Of a stretch of DNA of 64,000 bases, positions 1 through 11,400 are shown piece by piece. A program made the position numbers and the translations under genes. The notes under the pieces were generated by a model. It searched no databases and was not told where the DNA came from. It saw only the letters and a list, made by a program, of their open reading frames with translations. Origin of the DNA: Epiperipatus broadwayi (Eukaryota > Onychophora > Udeonychophora > Euonychophora > Peripatidae); contig JAQFVV010000013.1 in the NCBI GenBank assembly GCA_028023455.1, positions 1,302,001 through 1,366,000 of the forward strand, in the 5' to 3' direction. Positions within the stretch are counted from its first letter, which is position 1, and every line of letters begins with the position of its first letter.

Positions 1-2415
1 CAAGCACAGATTGTTGGATGGATCATATATTAATCATTCCAAAATTAAAATGATAGCTGCATTACAAACTAGATCATATTCATAAAACAATTCATGTTTA
101 TCATTTCAATAGCTATTAAAAACTAAAATTGCTCATTTGAATCTCCTGGATTGTCATATTGTTTAAGCATAGAATTATTTTAAATAATGTATTTACAAAT
201 AAATTTATTTTGGGATTCTTTTCTAACAATTACTGTATTATTGGTAAGCTAATTAAAAAGAAACTTGGCATTTTCTGCTTGGCAGAAGTTAAACAAATGA
301 CAAGAAGGCTGTAAAATGATTGATGGATTAAAATTGCAAAAAAGAAGAGACATTTGATGATTTTTTTTAGATTGTTTTTTTAAAGAGTGAAAGCAATATA
401 TGGATCTGAGAAATGATATCACAATCCTATTAAATTCCTCAATGACCTTACTTTTATATGATCACAATGTTATTTTGAACAGATGAAAAGAGTCTTTTAA
501 TCATCTTTTGAATAATGATACAAGAATTGAAATGATGACTTTTACTGATATATCCATTTTATGTACTCATTTAAATTTGCACAAATTTATCTAGCTTAGT
601 GAAGTCAAAACAACACTTTGTAATTTTAAAAATGGAAGGCTTATAAGTTCTGATGAAATACCTGAAGTTGTTTTAAAATAGGGTGGTAATATGTTAGCTT
701 CAAAAATATTGGAATTTTTTAAAATTATATGACTCATAAAAGATTCTGATCTTAAGAATGTTTCTATTGTTCCAAATTTTAAAAATAAAGGGAATAGACA
801 ATATTGTAATAATTATCATGTAATATCATTATTATCCACTGCAGCAAAGATACTTTCAAGAATTTCATTGAATATGTTGCTTTCAGTCATATATGAATGA
901 TTACCAGAGACAATTTAGTTTTATAGAATCAACAAGCATTATAGACATGTTTTTTGTTACCAGGAAATTGCAAGAAAAGTTTCAAAAACAAAAGAATCAT
1001 TAATATTGCTTTTGTGGATTTAATCAAAACATTTGATTCAGGTATTTGAACATGTTTATGGCATTTGAAATTAATTGGTGGTTTACAATGTATTTATATT
1101 ATACAGCATCTACATAATGGAAGGAGAGGATGTATGCAAAAGGTATTTGAACATGTTTATGGCATTTGAAATTAATTGGTGGTTTACAATGTATTTATAT
1201 TATACAGCATCTACATAATGGAAGGAGAGGATGTATGCAAAATTTATTATACAGTATCTACATAATGGAAGGAGAGGATGTATGGAAAATCTGAAACATT
1301 TTAAATGAGAACTGGTGTTTAATAAGAATGTGTACTTGTACCAACATTGTTTTCACTTTTTATGATGGTTGTATTTGGCCCTATTTCTAGGAGGCTTAAT
1401 GAAACAGTGATCAAGACAGAATATAGTTTTATTGGTAGAATTTTTAATTTCAATAAAGCAAAAACAAGAATTTTGTCTTCTTGGTTCAAAATTTACTGAT
1501 GCTAATGAATGTGCTATTTTCCAGTTCAAAAGATGATTTGTAGAATGTACTTAATGTTTTGAATGCAACATTTAAAGATTTTAATTTAATAATTCATGTT
1601 CAAAAAAGCCAGTGGTGGAAAAAAATTCTTAGCAACTTTTAACTTGGATGATTATTAACTTTAAAATGTAAAACAATTTAAAGACATTCATAGTTTTGTA
1701 TGAACTAGAAAGCTATTGGGGTTTCTACATCGATCCAATATGTTGCTGCTGCTTTAAAAGGATATCTCATCATAGGAAAATAACTACCCCAACTACTTTA
1801 GTTGTATTAAAGTTATTTTATCTAGTTTATTGTATAAAAGTGAAACTTTGACACCTTATCAACACAATATAAAAGCATTAGAAAAGTTTCATTTAATGAT
1901 GCTCCATAAAAAAAGTTAAAATTCAGTGCAAGATCATAAAACCAATTAACATGTTCTTCAACTTATTGATTATTATACTGTTGAGTTTATATTGTAAAAT
2001 CACATCTTGGATTGATTATGTAAAATGAATGAATAGTGCAAGACTTTCTAAAAAGGTATTTTTTGGTAAACATGGTTTTCATGAGAGAGGTAGATCCTAA
2101 TTATAGTGTAAAGGTTATCTCAAAATTGATTATTTCTATTACAAAGATATGGTAGAGAATAAAATACATTGGAGAACTACAATTAATCATGGTATTAAAA
2201 TATTCCAGAAAGAACAATTTTCTAGTGAAGAAATTAAAAGTCAACATCGTAAAATACCATATAAGAAAAGCATGTCCTACATATGGATTTATTGTGATTC
2301 ATAGATTGGTTGGTATAGTTATTGCAAAACTCATTTTTAAAGGCAGTTTTTTTTATTTTCCTGGAGTTGGAATGGTCATATTGATCATGTGTAGCTGTTA
2401 TATATAGATATATGT
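1..2415 (+). pseudogene. Decayed APE-type LINE ORF2, family 1, copy 1
   Basis: This is a relic of a LINE protein that cuts target DNA and reverse-transcribes its RNA. The window opens inside the end of the endonuclease: a frame at about 8-55 reads TDCWMDHILIIPKLK, matching the usual DCWTDH ending of this domain. RT pieces follow in shifting frames: NNYHVISLLSTAAKILSRIS (about 810-870), a LQEK stretch after 960, AFVDLIKTFDS (motif A, about 1005-1040), HLHNGRRGC, VLVPTLFSLF (motif B, about 1335-1365), and DANECAIF (about 1499-1520) where a YADD-type motif C is expected. A SETLTPYQ...LEKFH segment lies near 1840-1890 and the C-terminal part runs to about 2400. Nearly every segment has stops or frameshifts, so it is dead. 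A second copy in the same orientation is at 60025-62215. The family resembles elements with an FVDLTKAFD motif A; I do not assign a clade. Confidence 0.75.
1041..1290 (+). repeat. 101-bp tandem duplication inside LINE copy 1
   Basis: The segment 1041-1141 is repeated essentially exactly at 1142-1242. A third partial unit at about 1244-1290 repeats only the last part, with a few changes. It duplicates the RT region just after motif A, which includes the HLHNGRRGC stretch, so it arose inside the dead element or helped kill it. Confidence 0.9.
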
Positions 2416-2529
2416 ACATGTGGAAATAAATCAATATCAATAATAACAATAGTATTTTATATATATATAATATTTATTATATATATTTAATTTGTATTTA
2501 TAGTTATACTCATCATTATCAATAATATT

Positions 2530-2770
2530 TTGAACAATTGTCTATCCACTGCAGGATGATCTTCAAATTTTATATAATTTCTCTGATTCCTAGCTTTTCT
2601 TCTCCACAATACATCAGCAAACTTTCTTATTTCATCCATCTATCTAACATGCAGTCTCTTTCTAGGTCTCTTATAATCTTTGGGATGCAATCTAAAACTT
2701 CAGCCGTCCATCTACTATCATCCCTTCAAGCAGTATGACCATCCCAGCTCCATATCAGTCTCTTCTTTTA
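2530..2770 (-). pseudogene. C-terminal relic of a second type of LINE reverse transcriptase
   Basis: Read on the minus strand, two frames together give the conserved tail of many LINE ORF2 proteins: WDGHTA, then RWTAEVLDCIPK, then after a frameshift HPKDYKRPRKRL, then MDEIRKFADVLWRRKA. These match the usual order W.GH.AR, RW...VL.W.P, kRp.GRP, RW.D(E/D)I.K.A and W...A. Only about 75 residues remain. In-frame stops and at least one frameshift show it is dead. It runs opposite to the neighbouring LINE copy 1, so it is a separate insertion. The evidence is motif order alone. Confidence 0.65.
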
Positions 2771-4994
2771 ATAAGTCAGTGATACTTATTTATAAACTAC
2801 ATTAATTCATAATAATGTTGTCATAGTTTTATTTATTGTAAATAATATAATATTAAAATATATGGGCAAAATAAAATTATAACTTATTTCAAAAAACAAA
2901 TCCTAGTTGTCATTAATGAATAATATTTCTATAGTGTAAATTTCATTACACCACTCTCATGCAAAATAGGAACTAGTTTCTGTCCATTTTTAACATCTTG
3001 TGAAATGATGTAATCATAAACATATGACCAAAGACGTGTGAAAAAGATCTATGATTCCAAAATGCACATTTCATGCTGAACCAGCACTCATTAGTTTGCC
3101 CATATCTTACATATATATTTACTATTGTATAAATATAGATAACAAATTATTATAGTTTATGTGTCAAATGAGCTGTCCTCATTACTTTGACACAAATCAT
3201 TTAATGAAAGTATAGTAATAATTTTTATTAGATATTCATTAGAGTAGAGATTATTCAATGAATAACTAATAAAATTATTAATTTAGGTATTATTATATAT
3301 AATGTTCTGTTATCTGGTAATAGATTCATGTATTCAATGTATATCATGTTGAAGAGGTCAATAAAACATTATTGAAAAAAACTTTATACAGTATTGGTTA
3401 TTAAATAATCTATTTGTGTATTATTTATTAACAATCAAAAAACAATAAATTATATGATTATTTCCATTTTAGGACAATAATTTTATACGTGTCTATATGT
3501 ACATGACTACTTATAATTTTCTAATGAAAAACTAATGGACTGAAATTATTTTGCCTGGATTTAAATACAGTGGCTACTGCTAATCAAAATAATTATAAGT
3601 CATATACGTAATTTCTCCATTAAAAAATCTTAAGCAATTATTAATCTGTGATTATAGTTTAACTTTAAATATCCCTATGCATATATACACACACATAAAG
3701 CATTCACTGTTATAAATGTGATGTGGTGAACTAGCCTTAACATTAATAATAATTTTACAATTCCATTTTCCTTGTTATTGAATGTTAATTCATATACAAG
3801 TGAAAATGTTTAACCCAACATCCTTGGTTCAATACCTTTTTTGGATTTGTAAATTTTTTGGTTTTCCAGAATAGACTTTTTTACTCACCATTATAAATTC
3901 AAGCTTTGATAAAATAGAAGAAAACGCAACTTATTGCAATATCATATTATTTTCTAAGTCTGTTAATTTATTTATTGTAAAAAATTAAATTTTCTTTGAA
4001 ATATTATTTGAATATTAAATTTTGAACAATAGATATTTGTATTAATGACATTTTACCTACATTGCTTTTTATCAAAAATTATCTTGCCATCACATGGTAT
4101 GAATTAATATCATTTTCCTATGAGCATTGAGAATATTTGATGAGTTTTATTATGTGGCAATTAAGGTTCATGCAATATTTGTTGAAAACTTAATATCTTC
4201 AGTTGTCTGATGGGAAAACATCTTTACTTAAGTAAATAGGTCTTCACAACCATATGGTTCAAGTTAACATGAAGTCTGATTTAAAATATGAAACTAAAAA
4301 CACTGTTTAGAGTTATATAGTGCATATTAAGTTGATGATAACTTTTAAAAAAACATATAATACATAGATATTAGAAAATCAATTTAGTATTTTATATAAC
4401 CACCATGGCCAAACTGTGACTTGTGAACTATGTGTGGCTCTCTAAACAGTCCAATATGGCTCCCACAAAACTTTTGGAATAAAATCATGATATAATTTAC
4501 ATTAGCATGATATATTTACATTTTATTTTGAAACTATATGTGCTTTATTCTTTTGTGGTAGTGATTACATTATCAATTTTAAGGTTTTTATTATTACTGT
4601 TTCCTGGAAATATAATACATTGTTTGAATTTATCGGAAAATTATATATCAAATATTGATTCTGTTGAATATTTCAAAAATGTAATTGTGGATCTTAAATA
4701 TATCTCAATTTTAATATGTGTTGAAATTGGCTACCCTTGCTATTTAAGCATACAGTGATTTAAGTTTTGTCTTTTCTACTTAATTTGTCTAAAGAAAACA
4801 TAGAGAATCATATTCAGGTTATCCAAAGGTTTTATAAGTGGTTCTATCATTAATAATGATCAAATGATCAAGAACAAAAGTTAAAAAGTGAGCTGATTAG
4901 AAAGAGTTTGCTTTTATAAAATAATGCTTCAAGAAGAAAATATAGTTTCAAATAACAACTTTATTCACACTAAGAAGATACATATGGATATCAT
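2771..4994. other. AT-rich non-coding stretch
   Basis: No supported gene was found. An 83-codon frame at 4507-4758 is hydrophobic and AT-driven, with no recognisable domain. At about 4405-4480 there is a GC-richer patch containing tgtggctctc and atggctccca. These resemble the subterminal sequences of hAT elements, so it may be a terminal scrap of one. Confidence 0.5.
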
Positions 4995-5232
4995 TTAACC
5001 TCTTTTTATTATAGGTTACATGCTTACAATGTACAGTGGCTCTACAATAAAAACAATAAATAAGAAAACTAATGGTAAAAAATAAAAAAAATTACATAAA
5101 TATAAGCTACTTAGGAATTATTTGGGTCAATTTGTTGACCACCAAATTCAGCGTTTTAACAATAAATAACAATTAAATGGAAGGAGCTGGATTATATTAA
5201 TGTGACAACTATTAGACTCTCCATAGGAGTCA

Positions 5233-8200
5233 TTATGTCCAGTTTTTTAATTTTGCCATGACAGTACTATAAGTACCTAAGTGTTTTGATCTTGACAGTT
5301 GGTCCCATGTCTGACTGGCTAACCAGTGCTGGCATACTTTCCAATTGTATTCGTTGGTCTCACCAACTAACTTGAGAAAAAGCTCTTCTGGATTATTATT
5401 CAATCCATTAACTTGAGAAAAAGCTCTTCTGGATTATTATTCAATCCATTGTCAAAGACTCTCTTATTTCTCACTATCCATATAGCAAAATTTACAAAGG
5501 TGGCCAGTCTAATTTTACCATAAAGGCCACTCTTTACTGCCTTTGCGATATTTGTACCTGTAATGTCGGCTTCCCTGAATCTTTTAAGGGCACAAAAATA
5601 AAGATTATTCCATACTTCACATTGATCTAGGATATGGCTCATTGTCTCTTCATTTTTATTACACCTTGGGCAAATTGGATCTATTTTATATCCCCACCTG
5701 TAACACAGCAAGGTGCATGTTGGGAGGGCTCCGAGGTTGACTTTTATCAGGAATTCCACCAGCTTAGGTTCGAGTTTTATCCTTTTTGTCAACCTAGCAA
5801 ACCTGGGAATGCTGATTGAGAGAAGACTCTCCACTGTTGACTCATTGTTTTGTGTCAAACTAAATGCTTCCCAATAGTTAAGCTTGAAGCCAAACATAGT
5901 GGCTGATATATTAGTTTTCCCTACAATCATTGACACTTGTTGTTGCAGCCAAATGCTTGTTTGTTTGGGTGGAGGATGATCCATTGGTTTTACCTTCACC
6001 AATGGCAAGAGGCTTTCCATACATGGGTTTTGGCTAAATAATTTTACTAGGATATTATATGTTCTTTGAAATAGGAATGTGGAGATTGATTGTAGCCCAA
6101 GCCCATTATGAGCCTTTGGTTTTTGGAGAAGACTGAGACTTATGACTGGGGCTTTTTCACCCCAACATAGTCTTCTGCATTGAGTTTCACCTTGCGAATG
6201 AATGCTCTTGTAGGGGAAAACCCAGCCAGAAAATATGTGATTTTTGGCAACACTATGGCATTGAGAAGGGCAACCTTTCCCAACAATGACAACTGGACCT
6301 TTGATAGCAAGGTGACAGAATTTACAACTTTCTTTAACAGGGATTCTTCAAGCTCCTTCCTCATGATGTAAGGGGGGGAGGCTAACATGAATCCTAGAAA
6401 CTTTTGTGGAGTTGCTCTGAATCTTCCCAGGATTTGCTTTCCTGATTTGATTGAACACATAGCCGACTTGGCCTCATTGACTCTTAGACCAAATTCACTA
6501 GCAAAGTGATCCAAGATATTCTCTAGCTCAGCAAACTCATCCTGAGATGAGAGAAACACCACCACATCATCCATGTGGGAAACTTGATGAATGCTCTCTC
6601 TCAGCAAAGGTATGGCAACACCCGAGAGTGTTGCCTTGATGCACAACAGCAATGGGTTTATATAGGCTGCAAAGAAAAGTGCACTTAGTGGTGAGCCCTG
6701 CAGGATGGAAACGCTTGGCTGAAATCCTAGAGCAACTCGACCATCTAATGAGAGAAACACCTCTAATTTGTAGAAAGTTCTCAATCATTTGGAGATATGC
6801 CTTGGGCAGTTGGAGCTCTTCCAGTACACTAAGGAGCACATCGATCCTGACACAGTCAAAGGCACTGGCAAAGTCTAATTGAACTGCAACTGGCTGGGAC
6901 ATTTTTTCCCTGCGAACATGATCGACAATGAGGCAAAATCTGCTGATGGCATCTGCTGTGAGCTATTCTTTTTTGCAAACTGGCAGGAAGACAGTTGACT
7001 GATGATATTATCCTGGATGTCATCTTTTATCAGACCCTCAATGATCTTTATGAGAAGAGGGCTCATTGAGATTGGCCTGAGATTTTCAAAGTCACTAGGG
7101 CCCTCTGGTTTTTTTAAGCAAAGGCACCATAGCAATAGGATAGAACCCTTGAATGTCCCAACTGTTCTTTGCCAGGAGGTCCACCATCCTTTTAATGATT
7201 GGAATGGTAAATGATCTTAGGTGTACCAGCAAGAATTTTGGGATTCCATGCAGCCCAGGATGTGTTCCATCAGGGAGTGCTTTAAGTTTTGTCAATATTC
7301 TGGCTTCGGTGATTTTATGTGGCTCCTTGTCTGTCCTTAAAATTTCTTTGGGTTCCTGTTATATCTAATGGTTGAAGCTTTTTCTCATAATAGTTCCTGA
7401 TCCTGAGCAGCATAGGTTCACTATATATTTTTTTTCATTTATCTCCAATTGATTTTGGGGCTCTGTAGTTTCTGCCAGACCCAAGGGCCCATTTAAAGTA
7501 GCCCCTTGTCCAGCAATGCTGATCATTTAGATATTGCCTAGCCCTCTTTATTGAGAGGTATTCTGCAATGGCTTTTTGTTTGACTCTATATCTATTCTTA
7601 AGATCAATGATACCATGAATGTTTTGACTTTCATAAAGGCAAGGTCTCCAATTCATTGGCAATTCTATCCAGTTCACCAATCAGGTGGAGTGGACCTCTT
7701 GTTTTTTTGGTACAGCAGCTTATTAGTTCACTAAGTGAGCTTGTAAATGTCAACCATGCTTTTTTAATTGAGAGTGTTAGTAATTTGACTATATTAAATT
7801 TAATATAGATTTCAGAGATTAATTGGGTTGTGGCATTTGATGTGGTTAGCATTCAAATTGTACGTGGTAAGTTAATTATGGGTTCCTGGATAAACACTGG
7901 TTTTATTTTGACCTCTAATGAGAAGTGGTCAAAAAAGGCCACTGGCCATAAATGCACCTCAATCACTGGAAGTAAGGATGGTGACATGTACACCAGGTCT
8001 ATGAGTGTCCATGTATATCTTGTGTAAAATGAAAAGGCACCTTCTGGGAACAAATCTCTGCCACTTACTAGGGGCTGGTTGAAGCTGTTGACAAATTTTC
8101 CTTGAAATGTTTTATAATTATGGTTGAAATCACCAATGATTATGGTCGGGAATGGACTGGTTCTCAGTGCTATGTTTATTGAGTGAATAGCACTGAAAAC

Positions 8201-8551
8201 AACTTCCGAGTTTTTGGATAAATATAGGTTCACAAGGTTGAATGTCCAACCTCTATACTGTATCACTGCAATCAGGCTATTTGTGTTTATATATAGAATT
8301 TTAAAAAAGGTAATCGGTGACTTATTGTTAATCATTATTGCTATTCCTCCTGCAGCGGTATCAGAAAATGAATAATGAAAATGACCCAATTATTGCATTA
8401 ATTGGATAATTCTTGCATCAGAGTTATGGTGCAATTTTGTCTCACACAAACACAAAATATCTGGTGCCTGGCACCTAAACCAATGTGACAGGGCATAAGC
8501 TCTATCATGAGAATTCAGGCCCCTGATGTTCACAGAAATTATGTTGAACAT
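5233..8551 (-). pseudogene. LINE-A ORF2: endonuclease and reverse transcriptase, broken
   Basis: ORF2 would nick DNA and copy the element RNA. It starts at 8551 with MFNIISVNIRGLN (endonuclease motif I), then LCETKL (catalytic Glu), VNLYL, IIGDFNHN and DLVYMSP. The final SDH motif has decayed to FDH (about 7930). RT pieces are THPGLHGIPKFLL, LRPISMSPLLIKIIE, VQLDFASAFDCV (motif A), QGSPLSALFF (motif B) and HMDDVVVFL where YMDD is expected (motif C). Near the end is C-PR-C-(8)-H-ILDQ-C, a CX2CX8HX4C knuckle. Stops and frameshifts break it: a TAA sits near 8392, several frame changes occur between 7850 and 6570, and the 41-bp duplication at 5369-5450 adds another. The ancestral stop is probably the TAA at 5233-5235. 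Confidence 0.85.
5369..5450. repeat. 41-bp tandem duplication in LINE-A ORF2
   Basis: 5369-5409 is repeated exactly at 5410-5450. Because 41 is not a multiple of three, it shifts the ORF2 frame and produces a premature LKLMD stop. Skipping one copy restores reading through to the stop at 5233. Confidence 0.95.
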
Positions 8552-11090
8552 TATTGACTTGATATTGGATTATGTTTATGTTGCTGAGTTCTTTCCACTT
8601 GGTCTGGGTTGCCTTGATCAGTCTTTTTTGATCCAGACTTCGGTAGAGGACATCCTAAGGCACTTGACTGGGTAGAGTTACTCTCAAATTGTTTAGTAAT
8701 AATAATCTGCTCATAACTCTCACTTCGATGTTGGGGCAGCTTTATTATACTGCCGACAGATTCATCTTGTACTACATCATTAGGAAGATCCATGAGGTTC
8801 GGGGAAAATCTAGTTTTCTTCTCTTTGGGAGTAGAGATGGTTGGTCTCTGTTCTTCTAAATCAACAAGGTTCCTTACAATTGCAACCTCTTCACAAGATG
8901 TAGATGCAGTTGAGAATGATCCACCCCTCCTGGATTTATATTTCCTCTTTTGCTGAAAAGGGGCATCCTTATGAGGCAAATTGATCCTGCAATCTGTGGC
9001 CATTCTGACTTCATCCCCAATTCCCATTCTCTCTGGCATGTCTTCTTCATCATCTGAGGATGGATGACTGATCTGCATTCTAAGGTGTCTTGAGAGACCA
9101 AGGGATAATGGATGATACCCTGAAGCAACTGCTTTTGGTTGAGATGAGCTTGATTCCATGTGTGGATGGGTTTTTGACATTTGTTCCAGCTTCAGTGATG
9201 TCTCAGCTGATATCATTCTTTTGTTGGTGCATTTGTGGTATTTTTCTCATGTCATCCCACAGTGTACACATTTTTGATCTGGACATTCTCTCATAAGGTG
9301 TCCTCTATGTAGACAATGAAAGTATTGTGGCGCTATTCCTCTAATGTTAATAATGATGGGGTCTTCATAGCCTTCCACAAGACTCAAGATCACTAGAGAA
9401 GAAGTACCTTTCCCCAGCATGATTTTGAATTCCACTATGTTTGAGAGCATTTGAAGGTCATCATCATCTATTGGTTTATAGCCAAATGAGACTATCTTTC
9501 CATGTGGAGCAAGTAACTTTTGCAAGTCGATCATTCCAAAGTTTATGCCACAATTCTGAGTAGTTCCACTTAGGTATGTCGGGCGAGCAAGATCGACTGT
9601 GTCAAGATATCTACTTCCAAGGGTTTTATACAGGTTTCTAAAGGCCTCCTTGGCTATAGCATTAGTAAACTGAACAACCAGGTATCGGTCATTTGGATGG
9701 AATAGTATTTTGTATACCGATCTACAAAAGTCTTGTGATTTGAGCAGTTCAAGTAGTGTTGCCACCGGGAATTTGAAAAGGCTAATCCTGTTATCTGTTG
9801 TAGATAAGATCAGTGCATTCTCATGCTTATATGGCTGGAAGGATTTCATCAGAAAGGCAGGAATTGACTGATTGAATTTTATCATTTATAATTTTATGTT
9901 GGTTTGGGTCGTCATTTATGGAGTCTAGAGCAACTGCAGCATTGTCTAGGCCCATTATTTCTAAGGCCTTCAAATATCTATGACTGTCCTCATTAGTAAG
10001 GCTTTTGTCTTGACTACTATTTTTAATTGGTCCAACTGTATGAGATCCCACAGCAGCCTTTTGAGCATATGACATTGGCTCTTGGCTTTTGTTTTTATCA
10101 ACAGGATTGTTTGTAGTGTTTTCTCTGTTCACCTGTTGTGGTATGGATTTAGGTCTTAGTGTTGGAAACTCTGAATTATAGCTGTTGTCTGCAGTGATAT
10201 AGATCATTTCCCAAACCTTTCTTGCTTCTGGTGTTGTAAGTCACCCTTGTGGTTTTTGGCATCACATATTGGTTATGAGAAATATGATAGCTTTGCTCTT
10301 GTATGTTAGGCTGTGTTTCATTTATATTTCCCAGATTTTTATTTTTAATGGTTGAAATTATTTTTATACTGCATAATGTTCAATGTTACTGAGGACTTTG
10401 GGGATCCAGGGTTTGAACTTATGTCCCCAGAGTGTATTGTGCTTGTTTTTGGTCTTGTATTCTTATTTACTGACTCATGAATTAGATCATTGTGACTTTG
10501 TTGTTGGTTTTTAAATTTTTTATTTCTGAGTAGTGCCCTTGTACCACCGGAAGTGGGCTTACGGCTTTTGTTCTGATCATCAGAACTACATACTTTTTGC
10601 TCAGAAAGGTAGTTCATGCCTAAATCTATTTTATCAGATTCAGAATATGAGTTCGAATTAACCTTCTGAGGTAATTTTCTGATCTGCCATGTTTTCCTGC
10701 ATTCAGTAACTTCCGGATCATCACGTTCGTATCGTAACTCATTTTCTATAAACATTTGAGGGTTGTAACTTTCTTCAAATGGGGTTTCAGGACTTGGCTT
10801 TTTTTTGTAAGTACTTTTTACCATCATCTATCTCCCCTGACTGATTTACAGCTTTGGATTCATGTTTTCCTTTTGTATTTTCTATTTTTAAATTAGAATT
10901 CCTAATGTTTACTTTTTTTTCGATTTTTTTCCCCACATTATCACTATTCGATTTACTGGATTCTACTTTTTCCCCAGAATAAGATTTAGTGATTCTCGGT
11001 AATTTACTTTTAAATGAATTTATTTTCTCTGTTTTCATCTAAGTTTATGGATTCTCCTGAACTACTAAGGCTGGCTTTAGCCTTTTCCAT
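8551..11090 (-). pseudogene. LINE-A ORF1: zinc-knuckle nucleic-acid-binding protein, broken
   Basis: ORF1 would coat the element RNA. The first ATG, at 11090, begins MEKAKASLSS. The frame then shifts several times: open pieces lie at 10787-11038, 10345-10827, 9827-10207, 9247-9885 and 8551-9216. The N-terminal half is Lys/Ser/Asn-rich and probably disordered. The conserved middle (about 9300-9885) aligns with LINE-B ORF1: ALILSTTDNRISLF, FHPNDRYLVVQFTN and AKEAFRN are close matches. The zinc knuckle reads Y-FH-C-LHRG-H-LMRE-C, so its first Cys is replaced by Tyr. The Ser/Lys-rich C-terminus ends at a TAA overlapping the ORF2 ATG by one base. Confidence 0.8.
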
Positions 11091-11400
11091 GGCACGTAAC
11101 GATGACCAATTTTGTAATTTCGATCAGTTATTCACAATTAATTTCTTAAATCATTACAACAAAAGGAAATACTCACTATTAATTCTCCAACATTTTTCAA
11201 CTATCACTTTCTTTCTTTTAGTGTGAACAGACTATCTCTGGCCAAGCTTTAACTAGCTAACTATTCACCATGGCAACCGGAAGAGAGTACGAAGAAGAAA
11301 ATATATCAACAACATCACATGATTTTCTCAGCTTACTAATATGCTTTCCAGAGTTCTTTTTGCTTTTATTTAGAGCTATTCTCTGTAAATTTAAGCACAA

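Larger units (their letters stand above)
4995..11400 (-). mobile_element. LINE-A, two-ORF non-LTR retrotransposon, decayed
   Basis: A near full-length LINE on the minus strand. Its order from 5' to 3' is a short leader (upstream of 11090), ORF1 (zinc-knuckle protein), ORF2 (endonuclease, RT, C-terminal zinc knuckle) and a 3' tail ending near 4995 in an A-rich, aataaa-like segment. LINE-B at 21640-28058 is a relative with the same gene order and alignable protein throughout. The ORF1 zinc knuckle and ORF2 C-terminal CX2CX8HX4C motif suggest an L1/Tx1-like or related group, which I offer only as a guess. The 5' boundary is uncertain and no target-site duplication was identified. It contains a 41-bp tandem duplication at the 3' end of ORF2. 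Confidence 0.85.

Noticed and set aside
4405-4480. A second hAT element end
   Set aside because: Only loose similarity to hAT subterminal sequence; no matching end or target duplication was found.
4507-4758. 83-codon hydrophobic frame as a small membrane protein gene
   Set aside because: AT-rich sequence readily gives Ile/Leu/Phe-rich frames; no signal, neighbour or similarity supports it.
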